The notes: generated by a model not told the origin, from the sequence alone. DNA of 64,000 bases from an uncultured Eubacteriales bacterium (GCA_900549405.1 URNZ01000002.1:1-64000), one strand, 5' to 3'. Counted from the first letter of the stretch, positions 44,528-52,790 are shown. Numbers and translations: made by a program.

Positions 44528-46872
44528 AGGCCCACCCCCAGCAGCAGACCGACCAGGTGGACGATGGAGGCGGCGACCCAGGCCAGAGCGCACTGCCACA
44601 CCACCACGGCCACGGCCCAGCGGGTCCCCAGCTCCCGCTTGATGGAGGCGATGGCGGCCACGCAGGGGGTGTACAGCAGACTGAACACCAGCAGGCAGGC
44701 GGCGGCCAGAGGGCTGAGGGCGGCGGTGATGCTGCCGCCGAAGAGCACCTCCAGGGTGGAGACCACGCTCTCCTTGGCCATCACGCCGCAGATAAGGGCG
44801 GTGCAGATGCGCCAGTCCCCCAGGCCCAGGGGGGCAAACAGGGGGGCGATGGCCCCGGAGACCACGGCCAGGATGCTGTGGGCGGAGTCAGAGACCATGT
44901 TCAGGTGCAGGTCAAAGCTCTGCAGGAACCACACCGCTACCGTGGCGATGAGGATGATGGAGAAGGCCCGCTGCAAAAAGTCCTTGGCCTTTTCCCACAG
45001 CAGCTGGGTCACGTTTTTCAGCCCGGGCAGGCGATAGTTGGGCAGCTCCATGACAAAGGGGATGGGCTCGCCCCGGAACAGGGTCTCTTTATAGACCAGG
45101 GCGGCCAGGATGCCGATGAGGATGCCCAGGATGTACAGCCCCGCCATGATCAGTCCGCCCCGGCCGGGGAAAAAGGCGCTGACGAAAAAGGCATAGATGG
45201 GCAGCTTGGCGGTGCAGCTCATAAAGGGGGTGAGGAGGATGGTCATCTTCCGGTCCCGCTCGCTGGTGAGGGTGCGGGTGGACATCACCGCCGGGACGGT
45301 GCAGCCAAAGCCGATGAGCATGGGCACGATGCTCTTGCCCGACAGGCCGATCTTCCGCAGCAGTTTGTCCATGACAAAGGCCACCCGGGCGATATAGCCG
45401 CTGTCCTCCATCATGGACAGGAAGAAGAACAGGGTGACGATGATGGGCAGAAATCTGAGCACGCTGCCCACACCGGTGAAGATGCCGTCGATGACCAGGC
45501 TGTGGATGGCCGGATTCACATGGACGGCGGTGAGCCAGGCGTCCGCCGCTGCGGACAGACGGTCTATGCCCGTCGCCAGCAGGTCCTGGAGCCAGGCTCC
45601 CACTACGTTGAAGGTGAGATAGAACACCAGGACCATGATGCCCAGAAAACAGGGGATGGCGGTGTATTTTCCGGTGAGCACCTGGTCAATGCGTTCGCTG
45701 CGCAGCCGCTCCCGGCTCTCACGGGGCTTGACCACCGTCTGTTCGCACAGGCGCTCGATGAATTCAAAGCGCATATCGGCGATGGCGGCGCTGCGGTCCA
45801 GGCCCCGCTCGGTCTCCATCTGCTGGACGATGTGCTCCAGCAGCTCCAGCTCGTTCTGGTCCAGGTGCAGCTGCTTTAAGATCAGGGGGTCGCCCTCGAT
45901 GGCCTTGGTGGCGGCAAAGCGCCCGGGCAGCCCCGCCGCCTGGGCGTGGTCCTCGATGAGGTGGATGACGGCGTGGATGCACCGGTGGACGGCTCCGCCG
46001 TGGTCCTCCTTGCCGCAAAAGTCCTGCTTCAGGGGCTGCTCCTGATATTTGGCGATGTGGATGGCGTGCTGCACCAGCTCGTCCACCCCCTCGTTCTTGG
46101 CCGCCGAGATGGGGATGACGGGGATGCCCAGCATGGCCTCCATGGCGTTCACGTCGATAAAGCCCTGGTTGCCCACCACCTCGTCCATCATGTTCAGGGC
46201 CAGCACCATGGGCACGTCCATCTCCAGCAACTGCATAGTGAGATACAGGTTGCGCTGGATGTTGGTGGCGTCCACGATGTTGATGATGGCCCGGGGCTTC
46301 TCCTCCAGCACAAAGTTCCGGGAGACGATCTCCTCGCTGCTGTAGGGGGACATGGAATAGATGCCCGGCAGGTCGGTGACCAGGGTGTTGGGATGGCCCA
46401 GGATGGACCCGTCCTTCCGGTCCACCGTCACGCCTGGGAAGTTGCCCACATGCTGCCGGGCGCCGGTGAGCTGGTTGAACAGCGTGGTCTTGCCGCAGTT
46501 TTGGTTGCCCACAAGGGCATAGGTGAGGGTCACGTCGTCGGGCAGGGGGTGCTCCTCCGCCTTGTCGTGGGACCAGCCGTTCTCGCCCAGGCCGGGGTGG
46601 GTCCGGTCCGGGGCACGGTCCGTCCCCTGGTGGCTGCGGGTGCGGTGCTGGATGGGATCTACGGCGATCTGCTCCGCCTCGGACAGGCGGAGGGTCAGCT
46701 CATAGCCGTGGATCTGCAGCTCCATGGGGTCGCCCATGGGGGCCAGCTTGACCACCGTCACCTCCGCCCCGGGCACCATGCCCATGTCCAAAAAGTGCTG
46801 GCGCAGGGCGCCGTCGCCCCCCACCTGTCGGATCACGGCGCTTTTTCCAACGCCTAATTCTCGTAATGTCAT
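44524..46872 (-). CDS. feoB: FeoA-FeoB fusion, ferrous iron transporter
   Basis: 782 residues. An SH3-like FeoA domain (1-72, LRELGVGKSAVIRQVGGDG...MELQIHGYELTLRLSEAE) is joined by a charged linker (about 73-112) to FeoB: G1 GNQNCGKTT (122-130), G2 in GVTVDRK, G3 DLPG (167-170), G4 NMMD, then the Gate domains with SMMEDSGYIARVAFVMD and LIGFGCTVPAVMSTRT. It imports Fe(II) across the membrane. FeoA is more often a separate protein. The ATG has GGGAG upstream. Promoter at 46964-46992. The short companion gene follows. Confidence 0.95.
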   Translation of the reverse strand: MTLRELGVGKSAVIRQVGGDGALRQHFLDMGMVPGAEVTVVKLAPMGDPMELQIHGYELTLRLSEAEQIAVDPIQHRTRSHQGTDRAPDRTHPGLGENGWSHDKAEEHPLPDDVTLTYALVGNQNCGKTTLFNQLTGARQHVGNFPGVTVDRKDGSILGHPNTLVTDLPGIYSMSPYSSEEIVSRNFVLEEKPRAIINIVDATNIQRNLYLTMQLLEMDVPMVLALNMMDEVVGNQGFIDVNAMEAMLGIPVIPISAAKNEGVDELVQHAIHIAKYQEQPLKQDFCGKEDHGGAVHRCIHAVIHLIEDHAQAAGLPGRFAATKAIEGDPLILKQLHLDQNELELLEHIVQQMETERGLDRSAAIADMRFEFIERLCEQTVVKPRESRERLRSERIDQVLTGKYTAIPCFLGIMVLVFYLTFNVVGAWLQDLLATGIDRLSAAADAWLTAVHVNPAIHSLVIDGIFTGVGSVLRFLPIIVTLFFFLSMMEDSGYIARVAFVMDKLLRKIGLSGKSIVPMLIGFGCTVPAVMSTRTLTSERDRKMTILLTPFMSCTAKLPIYAFFVSAFFPGRGGLIMAGLYILGILIGILAALVYKETLFRGEPIPFVMELPNYRLPGLKNVTQLLWEKAKDFLQRAFSIILIATVAVWFLQSFDLHLNMVSDSAHSILAVVSGAIAPLFAPLGLGDWRICTALICGVMAKESVVSTLEVLFGGSITAALSPLAAACLLVFSLLYTPCVAAIASIKRELGTRWAVAVVVWQCALAWVAASIVHLVGLLLGVGL

Positions 46873-46963
46873 GGCATCTGCTCCCTTGCTGTGAAATGCT
46901 TTCTTCCTTGTTTTTGGCAGTTACTTGAAACTCCCCTCCCCAGAAGAGCCACAAGTTAGAATC

Positions 46964-46992
46964 AGTATAGTGGAGCGGCATAAAAAAGTCAA
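46964..46992 (-). promoter_or_regulatory. feo promoter
   Basis: Minus strand TTGACT (46987-46992), 17-bp spacer, TATACT (46964-46969). No clear Fur or DtxR/IdeR box was recognised. Confidence 0.7.
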
Positions 46993-47009
46993 TTCAAGGG
47001 CTTTTTTGA

Positions 47010-47038
47010 TTGTGGTCCCGGCTCAAATGGGCTATGAT
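47010..47038 (+). promoter_or_regulatory. Promoter of the aldehyde dehydrogenase gene
   Basis: TTGTGG (47010-47015), 17-bp spacer, TATGAT (47033-47038). Confidence 0.6.
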
Positions 47039-47074
47039 AAGGCATAAGAACAACGCAGGAGAGGAGATGATCCC

Positions 47075-48439
47075 GTGGATCTGTCAGATCTGGTGCAGAA
47101 ACAGAAAGCCTGGTTCCAGACGGGGGCCACCCAGAGCCTGGAGGCCCGTCAGACGGCCCTGAAGGCCCTGTATGAGACGGTGAAGAATATGGAGGGGGAC
47201 GTCGCCCGGGCGCTGGAGCGGGACCTGGGCAAGGCCCCATGCGAGAGCTATCTGTGCGAGACGGGGCTGGTCCTCCACGAAATTCGCTATCACCTGGCCC
47301 ATGTGAAAGGCTGGATGCGGTCCCGGCCAGGACCGACGCCCTGGCTCCACTTCCCCGCCCACAGCGAGGTGCGGCCCCGGCCTCTGGGGGTGTCCCTCAT
47401 CATCAGCCCGTGGAACTATCCCTTCCACCTGTGTCTCATGCCACTTATCGGGGCGCTGTCGGCGGGGTGCTGCGCGGTGGTCAAGCCGTCGGAGTACGCC
47501 CCGGCCACGGCGGAGGTGGTGGAGCAGGTGCTGAAGCGGGCCCTGCCCCAGGAGCAGGCGGCGGTGGTCCAGGGGGGCCGGGAGGAGACGGAAAAACTGC
47601 TGGAGCAGCCCTTTGACCACATCTTCTTCACCGGCTCCCAGGCGGTGGGCAAGGCGGTGATGGCGGCGGCAGCCAAAAACCTCACCCCCGTCACCCTGGA
47701 GCTGGGGGGCAAAAGCCCGGTGATCTTGGACCACACCGCCGACCTGAAGACGGCGGCCCGGCGCATTGCCTTCGGCAAAGTCTTGAATGCGGGCCAGACC
47801 TGCGTGGCCCCGGACTATCTGCTGCTGGAGCAGGGGCTGCAAGAGAAGTTCCTGGCCCACTACCGGGCGGCCCTGGAGGACTTTTTCCCCGGCGGGAATC
47901 TAAGCCAGATGGCCCGCATCGTTTCCCGGCGGCATTTTGCGGAGAAAAAGGCCCTGCTGGCCGGACAGAACGCCGCCATCGGCGGGGGGTGGGACGAGGA
48001 GACGGGGAAGATATCCCCCACGGTGCTGGTGGATGTTGACCCGGCCTCCCCGGTGATGCAGGAGGAGATCTTCGCCCCCATCCTGCCGGTGATCCCCTGG
48101 CGGACGCTGGACGAAGCCATCGCCTTTGTGCAGGCGCGTCCCCGGCCCCTGGCCCTCTACCTGTTCACCAGGGACAAGAGGGCGGAGCGCCGGGTGCTGG
48201 AGGAGTGCGACTTTGGCGGCGGCTGCGTCAACGACACCATTATCCATCTGGCCTCTCCCGGTCTGCCCTTCGGCGGCGTGGGCCCCTCCGGCATGGGGCA
48301 GTATCACGGGAAGTACAGCTTCGACGCTTTCAGCCATTTCCAGGCCATCGTCCACCGGGGGAACCGGCCCCATATCCCGGTGCGGGACCTGCCCTATACG
48401 AAAGAAAAGGAGCGGCTGGCCCGGTGGCTGCTGAAATAA
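47075..48439 (+). CDS. NAD(P)-dependent aldehyde dehydrogenase, ALDH3-like
   Basis: 454-residue enzyme that oxidises aldehydes to acids. Catalytic Glu209 is in LELGGKSP and the nucleophile Cys243 in NAGQTCVAPDY. SPWNYPF and FTGS are cofactor-binding motifs. The short length and the C-terminal PFGGVGPSGMGQYHGKYSFDAFSH segment place it with class 3 ALDHs, which handle medium- and long-chain or aromatic aldehydes. The start is GTG at 47075 with GGAGAGGAG upstream. Monocistronic between its promoter and a convergent terminator. Substrate unknown. Confidence 0.92.
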   Translation: MDLSDLVQKQKAWFQTGATQSLEARQTALKALYETVKNMEGDVARALERDLGKAPCESYLCETGLVLHEIRYHLAHVKGWMRSRPGPTPWLHFPAHSEVRPRPLGVSLIISPWNYPFHLCLMPLIGALSAGCCAVVKPSEYAPATAEVVEQVLKRALPQEQAAVVQGGREETEKLLEQPFDHIFFTGSQAVGKAVMAAAAKNLTPVTLELGGKSPVILDHTADLKTAARRIAFGKVLNAGQTCVAPDYLLLEQGLQEKFLAHYRAALEDFFPGGNLSQMARIVSRRHFAEKKALLAGQNAAIGGGWDEETGKISPTVLVDVDPASPVMQEEIFAPILPVIPWRTLDEAIAFVQARPRPLALYLFTRDKRAERRVLEECDFGGGCVNDTIIHLASPGLPFGGVGPSGMGQYHGKYSFDAFSHFQAIVHRGNRPHIPVRDLPYTKEKERLARWLLK

Positions 48440-48443
48440 AAAT

Positions 48444-48489
48444 ACCGCCCGCCCCATCGATTCACAAATGAGGCGGGCGGTGTGTCGTT
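48444..48489. terminator. Bidirectional terminator (ALDH / flavodiiron protein)
   Basis: ACCGCCCGCC (48444-48453) pairs with GGCGGGCGGT (48472-48481), followed by GTGTCGTTTTC on plus and TATTTTTATTT on minus. Confidence 0.8.
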
Positions 48490-48494
48490 TTCAA

Positions 48495-49670
48495 TCAGAG
48501 CAGCTCCTCCGCCAGCTGGGTGAGCTGCCGGCGGCTGTCTTCGTTCAGGGCGCTGCGGATGGTGACGGCGGTGGGGCAGAGGGTGATGTTCTTCATCTCC
48601 TCCAGCCTGGCCCGCATGAGCCGGGCGGCGGTGGGGGCCCAGGAGCCGTTCTCCATCAGGCCGACCTTGCGGCCCTGGAAGTTTTTCGCCTTCAGGTGGT
48701 TCAGCAGCTCCTCCACCGGGGGGAACAGGCCGCCGTCATAGGTGATCCCGGCCAGCACCAGCTTGCCGCAGTAGAAGGCCTGGGTCAGGGCGTCGGACAC
48801 ATGGGTGGCGGTGAGGTCGCAGGTGGTCACGGCCACGCCCCGCTCGGTCAGGATGTCGGCCAGGGCCAGGGCGGCCTGCTGGGTGTGGCCATAGATGGAG
48901 GCATAGGCCACCAGCACCCGGTCTGGCTCCTCCGGGCGATAGCTGGACCACAGGTCGTAGAGCTCCAGGCAGCGGCTGATCTCCTGGGTGAGCACCGGGC
49001 CGTGGAGGGGAAGAATGGCCTCCACCGGCAGGGGGGAGAGCTTTTTCAGCAGGGCCTGGACCTGAGCGCCGTATTTGCCCACGATGTTCAGGTAATACCG
49101 CCGGGCCTGGGGTGCCCAGGGGTCCTTCTCGGTGAGAGACAGCGCCCCAAAGCGGCCAAAGGCGTCGGCGGAGAAGAGCAGCTTTTCGCTCTCCTCATAG
49201 GTCACCATCACCTCGGGCCAGTGGACCATGGGGGCCAGGAAAAAGCGCAGCCGGTGGCTGCCCAACTCCAGCACATCCCCCTCGCCCACGGTGACCAGGC
49301 GCTGGTCCGGGGCGGCATCGGGGCCGAAGAACTGGCGCAGCATGACAAAGGTCTTGGCGTTGCCCACCAGCTTCATCTCCGGGTAGAGGGCGGCCAGGCG
49401 GGCGATGTTGGCGGCGTGGTCAGGCTCCATGTGGGAGATGATGAGATAGTCCGGGGTGCGGCCGTCCAGGGCATAGTCCAGGTTCTCCAGCCAGGCCTCG
49501 GTGACGCGGGCGTCCACCGTGTCCATCACGGCGATCTTCTGGTCGGTGATGACATAGGAGTTATAGCTCACGCCGATGGGCCGGACGGGGTACTGCCCCT
49601 CGAACAGGGCGAGATCCGGGTCGTCCACGCCCACATAGGTCACCGCGTCGGTGACAGGATAAGCGTTCAT
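48495..49670 (-). CDS. fprA: Flavodiiron protein FprA (A-type flavoprotein)
   Basis: 391 residues: a metallo-beta-lactamase-like domain with the diiron ligands His80, Glu82, Asp84, His85 (SHMEPDHA), His150, Asp169 and His223, followed by a flavodoxin domain with the FMN loop VAYASIYGHTQQAA (about 255). Flavodiiron proteins reduce O2 to water or NO to N2O and protect strict anaerobes. All seven canonical ligands are present, so it should be active. ATG at 49670 with GAGGAGGAC upstream. Promoter at 49756-49784. Confidence 0.94.
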   Translation of the reverse strand: MNAYPVTDAVTYVGVDDPDLALFEGQYPVRPIGVSYNSYVITDQKIAVMDTVDARVTEAWLENLDYALDGRTPDYLIISHMEPDHAANIARLAALYPEMKLVGNAKTFVMLRQFFGPDAAPDQRLVTVGEGDVLELGSHRLRFFLAPMVHWPEVMVTYEESEKLLFSADAFGRFGALSLTEKDPWAPQARRYYLNIVGKYGAQVQALLKKLSPLPVEAILPLHGPVLTQEISRCLELYDLWSSYRPEEPDRVLVAYASIYGHTQQAALALADILTERGVAVTTCDLTATHVSDALTQAFYCGKLVLAGITYDGGLFPPVEELLNHLKAKNFQGRKVGLMENGSWAPTAARLMRARLEEMKNITLCPTAVTIRSALNEDSRRQLTQLAEELL

Positions 49671-49755
49671 AAAAATGTCCTCCTCAAGCGCAGATTGGGA
49701 AAGGATATTTGGGTGAAAACACAGCGGCTCCGCCAAAAGGGGAGCCATTGGGCAT

Positions 49756-49784
49756 AGTATAGCAGGGGCGGGGAGCCAGTGCAA
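49756..49784 (-). promoter_or_regulatory. Promoter of fprA
   Basis: Minus strand TTGCAC (49779-49784), 17-bp spacer, TATACT (49756-49761). Confidence 0.65.
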
Positions 49785-49893
49785 GAGATAATTCATAAGA
49801 CCGAAAAGAATGCAGGAAAAAGACGGGGAGACGTTAAAAAATACAGCGGAGACTTTGCAAGTAAAAGTGCCGCCGGTTTGTGCAAAATGTCTC

Positions 49894-49924
49894 TTGACTT
49901 AAAGTTGACTTTAACTAGTATGAT
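49894..49924 (+). promoter_or_regulatory. MerR-type promoter with 19-bp spacer and dyad
   Basis: TTGACT (49894-49899) and TATGAT (49919-49924) are 19 bp apart. The spacer holds the inverted repeat ACTTAAAGT-TG-ACTTTAACT (49897-49916). Over-long spacers with such dyads are the hallmark of promoters activated by DNA twisting by MerR-family proteins; this dyad is like the NmlR/AdhR group. No MerR gene lies in the window. Confidence 0.75.
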
Positions 49925-49983
49925 AGGAGTATCAAAAAAGCCGCGTCGTCAGGCGCGGCGTGAGCAGAGAGGAGCAAGGACAT

Positions 49984-50493
49984 ATGGCGGCACTGATCGC
50001 GTTTTATTCCCGGGCGGACGAGAACTATTTCGGCGGCGACCTGCGCTATATCAAGGTGGGCAACACCCAGCGGGCGGCGGAGATGATCCAGGAGGCCGTG
50101 GGCGGGGAGCTGTTCCAGATCCGGCAGCAGGAGCCCTATTCCGCCGACTATCGCACCTGCGTGGACCAGGCCAGACGGGACTGGCAGGAGAAGGCCCGGC
50201 CCGCCCTGGCGGCCTTTCCCGAAAGCCTGGAGGGCTATGACGACATCTATCTGGGCTATCCCAACTACTGCGGGGACATGCCCATGGCGGTGTATACGTT
50301 TCTGGAGCACTTTGACTGGTCCGGCAAGCGCATCCACCCCTTCTGCACCCACGAGGGCAGCGGCATGAGCGGCACCGAGGGCAAGATCGCCCAGACCTGC
50401 CCCGGGGCGACGGTGTGCAAGGGCCTGGCCATCCACGGCTCCCACATCGAGGACAGCCGCAAGACCATCCAGAGCTGGGCCGCGGGCAAATAA
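49984..50493 (+). CDS. Flavodoxin-family protein
   Basis: 169-residue FMN-binding fold: ALIAFYSRADENYFGG at the N-terminus as the phosphate loop, YDDIYLGYPNYCGDMPMAVYTFLEHFDWSGKRIHPFCTHEGSGMSG as the flavodoxin-4-like core. It probably carries electrons or reduces small molecules. ATG at 49984 is chosen for its family-like start and two purine-rich sites upstream. First gene after the MerR-type promoter, with a cupin gene 40 bp downstream, a pair often induced by reactive electrophiles. Confidence 0.87.
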   Translation: MAALIAFYSRADENYFGGDLRYIKVGNTQRAAEMIQEAVGGELFQIRQQEPYSADYRTCVDQARRDWQEKARPALAAFPESLEGYDDIYLGYPNYCGDMPMAVYTFLEHFDWSGKRIHPFCTHEGSGMSGTEGKIAQTCPGATVCKGLAIHGSHIEDSRKTIQSWAAGK

Positions 50494-50533
50494 AAAACCA
50501 AAAAGCAAGATAGAAAGCACGGAGGTAAGCGTT

Positions 50534-50971
50534 ATGAAAATTCAGGACAAGCAGAGCTTTGAGCAGCAGAATATGTTCGGCACCGGCACGGCCAACACCG
50601 CCTATGCCCAGTTTTTCATCGGGGATTCCTTCCTGAACCCCCTCACCGACCCCAAGGGCGGCCTGTTCGCCGCCAACGTGACCTTTGAGCCCGGCTGCCG
50701 CAACAACTGGCACATCCACCACGCGACAAAAGGCGGCGGCCAGCTGCTGCTGTGTACCGCCGGCGAGGGCTGGTATCAGGAGGAGGGCAAGCCCGCCGTC
50801 AGCCTGAAGCCGGGCAGCGTCATCATGATCCCCGCCAACGTGAAGCACTGGCACGGGGCCAAGGCGGACAGCTGGTTCAGCCACATCGCCGTGGAGGTCC
50901 CCGGTGAGGACTGCAAAAACGAGTGGTGTGAGCCTGTCAGCGACGAGGAGTATGGCAAGCTGGAGGGCTGA
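50534..50971 (+). CDS. Cupin-domain protein
   Basis: 145-residue single cupin. Motif 1 is FEPGCRNNWHIHHATKGGGQLLLC (two His, Gln) and motif 2 is PGSVIMIPANVKHWHGA (His), giving a mononuclear metal site. Similar cupins are found next to flavodoxin-like and carboxymuconolactone-decarboxylase-like genes in MerR-controlled operons, and their reaction is mostly unknown. ACGGAGGTAAGCG precedes the ATG. Last gene of the operon before a strong terminator. Confidence 0.88.
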   Translation: MKIQDKQSFEQQNMFGTGTANTAYAQFFIGDSFLNPLTDPKGGLFAANVTFEPGCRNNWHIHHATKGGGQLLLCTAGEGWYQEEGKPAVSLKPGSVIMIPANVKHWHGAKADSWFSHIAVEVPGEDCKNEWCEPVSDEEYGKLEG

Positions 50972-51003
50972 GACCCGGTCTGACAACTTAAATCGATAAA
51001 AAG

Positions 51004-51049
51004 GCCGCCCGCTGGAGGAAAATAAAACCTCCGGCGGGCGGCGTTTTTT
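51004..51049. terminator. Terminator after the cupin gene
   Basis: A 15-bp stem (51004-51018 with 51028-51042; GCCGCCCGC... / ...GCGGGCGGC) has an A-rich loop, followed by GTTTTTT. It can also serve the convergent flavodoxin gene. Confidence 0.92.
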
Positions 51050-51062
51050 GCGCGGAGAGCGC

Positions 51063-51569
51063 TTAGGACAGGCTTTGATACCAGGCCAGCACCGCCGCCA
51101 GGTTCTCCTCCCGCACCCGGTGGGCGCCATGGAACATCATGTCCAGCATGTCCGCCTCGTCAGGGGTGGGGTCTTCTTTGGCGGCCAGTTTTTTTCCGGC
51201 GGTCTTGACCATGACGGTCATCATTAGTCGGTAAAGTCCCCGGAGCTTCTTCAGGTCGAAGTTGCCTTGCAGGGTGAACAGGGGGAGTTCGTCGGGGATG
51301 GCCGACTTTTGCCGGACCAGGTCCGTTTGAGTGCCCGTTCGGGCCATGCCCACGGCGCAGACGGCCCGGACCCGGTATTGTTTCGCGGCGGCGGGATAGC
51401 CCTGGACCTGGCCCGCCCGGACCCAGCCCAGATAGAGGGCCTCCGCCCCGGGGGAGAGGGACTGGTCTGCCTGAGACAGGGGGAAAGCGGGCAGGCCGGT
51501 GGTCTGGGACAGCAGGGCGGCATAGCGCTGGGTGCTGCCGGTGTTGGAGGTGTAGAGAATGGCGTCCAT
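51063..51569 (-). CDS. Flavodoxin-domain protein
   Basis: 168 residues. ILYTSNTGSTQRYAALL at the N-terminus is the FMN phosphate loop of menaquinone-dependent protoporphyrinogen oxidase-like flavodoxins. The C-terminal half is helical (KKLRGLYRLMMTVMVKTAGKKL) with EADMLDMMFHGAHRV. Its partner is unknown. It follows the TetR gene by 48 bp and is probably in its operon and under its control. Confidence 0.82.
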   Translation of the reverse strand: MDAILYTSNTGSTQRYAALLSQTTGLPAFPLSQADQSLSPGAEALYLGWVRAGQVQGYPAAAKQYRVRAVCAVGMARTGTQTDLVRQKSAIPDELPLFTLQGNFDLKKLRGLYRLMMTVMVKTAGKKLAAKEDPTPDEADMLDMMFHGAHRVREENLAAVLAWYQSLS

Positions 51570-51600
51570 TTTGATCGACCTTTCATTTTTATAGAGTGAT

Positions 51601-51628
51601 GAGTTAGGAGTTAGGAACTAGGAGTTGG
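51601..51628. repeat. Short heptad tandem repeat
   Basis: Four copies of a 7-mer, GAGTTAG GAGTTAG GAACTAG GAGTTGG, lie between the flavodoxin and tetR genes and contain the tetR stop codon. Confidence 0.7.
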
Positions 51629-52238
51629 CGGCTCTAATAGTTTCCACCCGGGAAATGAAGCGGTCTATGTGGCTGTTCAGGGTGGCGAATACCGCCGGTT
51701 TGTCCTCCGCCCCATCATAGAGGGCGTAAAGCAGGTAGATAGGGCCGTAAAACTCCAATGCCAGCTGCGCGCCCAGGTCCGCGTCCCCGGTGAGACCCTG
51801 GAATACCTCCGCCATGTATTTGGTGGGGCCGGAGGCCAGATAGGTCTGGAACAGCTGGCCCAGGGCCGGGTCGTGATACTGCTCCAGGGTGAGCATCCGG
51901 CGGAAGGCGGCGGAAAATGGCTCCTGGGTCCAGTGGGCGAATTGAGCCTGGGTATAGGCCCGTATTTTGTCCGCCGGGGCCAGCAGATAGGCCTGCGCCG
52001 CGCCGCTGTCCCGGGCCAAGGGCATCTGATAGTCCTGGGCGCGCTGCTGGTCTAACTGGTTCATATGGGCCACGATCTGGTCTAAAATGGCCTGTTTGCT
52101 GGGAAAATGCTTATAAAGGGCCGCCTTGGTCAGCCCCAGCTGCTTTGCGATGTCGCTCATAGAGGTGCCCAGATAGCCGCTTTGGGCAAACAGCTCCAGG
52201 GCGGCGGATAAGATGCGTTCTTTTGTCTCCCCTGCCAT
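51618..52238 (-). CDS. TetR-family transcriptional regulator
   Basis: 206 residues. The N-terminal HTH (about 25-48, TSMSDIAKQLGLTKAALYKHFPSKQAIL) is the classical TetR recognition motif. The ligand domain (60-206) is helical and unassigned. ATG at 52238 with CAGGAGGAC upstream. Its promoter is a perfect consensus and overlaps two copies of a TGACCG-n2-YGGTAA palindrome, so it almost surely represses itself and the following flavodoxin gene. The last codons read into a heptad repeat. Confidence 0.9.
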   Translation of the reverse strand: MAGETKERILSAALELFAQSGYLGTSMSDIAKQLGLTKAALYKHFPSKQAILDQIVAHMNQLDQQRAQDYQMPLARDSGAAQAYLLAPADKIRAYTQAQFAHWTQEPFSAAFRRMLTLEQYHDPALGQLFQTYLASGPTKYMAEVFQGLTGDADLGAQLALEFYGPIYLLYALYDGAEDKPAVFATLNSHIDRFISRVETIRAANS

Positions 52239-52262
52239 GATATGTCCTCCTGAAAACAAAAA

Positions 52263-52303
52263 GTGACCGATTGGTAACTTGATTATAGTTACCGAGCGGT
52301 CAC
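52263..52303 (-). promoter_or_regulatory. Twin TetR operators
   Basis: GTGACCGATTGGTAAC (52263-52278) and GTTACCGAGCGGTCAC (52288-52303) are near-palindromes of one another. The second fills the promoter spacer and the first lies after the -10. Confidence 0.75.
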
Positions 52304-52310
52304 TTGTCAA
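52282..52310 (-). promoter_or_regulatory. Promoter of tetR
   Basis: Minus strand TTGACA (52305-52310), 17-bp spacer, TATAAT (52282-52287): a perfect sigma-A consensus. Confidence 0.88.
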
Positions 52311-52392
52311 GAGAAAGATCATAATGGTAGTGTGTTTTGCGCTGCACGGATGGATTTTGCCCATTTTGTCAAAAAGAGGTAGGACGGAACGC

Positions 52393-52421
52393 GCATAGCC
52401 GGGGCGCTGGGGGCCATGCTA
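52393..52421 (+). promoter_or_regulatory. Sigma-G-like promoter of the SASP gene
   Basis: GCATA (52393-52397), 17-bp spacer, CATGCTA (52415-52421) match the forespore sigma-G pattern. A perfect 7-bp hairpin, GTGGATG-TTC-CATCCAC (52425-52441), starts at the predicted 5' end of the mRNA. Confidence 0.6.
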
Positions 52422-52480
52422 GCAGTGGATGTTCCATCCACGACCCAACAAACCAAAAAAGAGAAAGGGAGAAACAAATC

Positions 52481-52687
52481 ATGTCTAACTCTAACAACAA
52501 GGGCAACAACATCATGGTCCCCAACGCGCGCCAGGCTATGGATCAGTTCAAGATGGAGGCCGCCAGCCAGGTGGGCGTGAACCTGAAGCAGGGCTATAAC
52601 GGCGACCTGACCAGCCGCGAGGCCGGCTCTGTGGGCGGCCAGATGGTGAAGAAGATGATCGAGGCCTATGAGAACGGCATGAAGTAA
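52481..52687 (+). CDS. Small acid-soluble spore protein, alpha/beta type
   Basis: 68-residue SASP that coats forespore DNA and protects it from UV and heat. The conserved blocks MEAASQVGVNLKQGYNGDLTSREAGSVGGQMVKKMIEAYE are evident in pieces (EAASQVG, GYNGDLTSREAGSVGG, MVKKMIE). GPR cleavage would fall in the FKMEAASQ region. GAAAGGGAG precedes the ATG. It has a sigma-G-like promoter and its own terminator. It shows the organism makes true endospores. Confidence 0.95.
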   Translation: MSNSNNKGNNIMVPNARQAMDQFKMEAASQVGVNLKQGYNGDLTSREAGSVGGQMVKKMIEAYENGMK

Positions 52688-52718
52688 ACCCAAGCCTGCT
52701 AAGAAGTAGGCAAGCCTG

Positions 52719-52757
52719 CGTCCGCCCCTTCGCGTTTGAGGGGGCGGGCGTGTTTTT
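52719..52757 (+). terminator. SASP terminator
   Basis: CGTCCGCCCC (52719-52728) pairs with GGGGCGGGCG (52741-52750, one wobble), followed by TGTTTTTT. Confidence 0.85.
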
Positions 52758-52790
52758 TGTGAAAAGGCGACACCGGGCGGGCTTTGTCTC

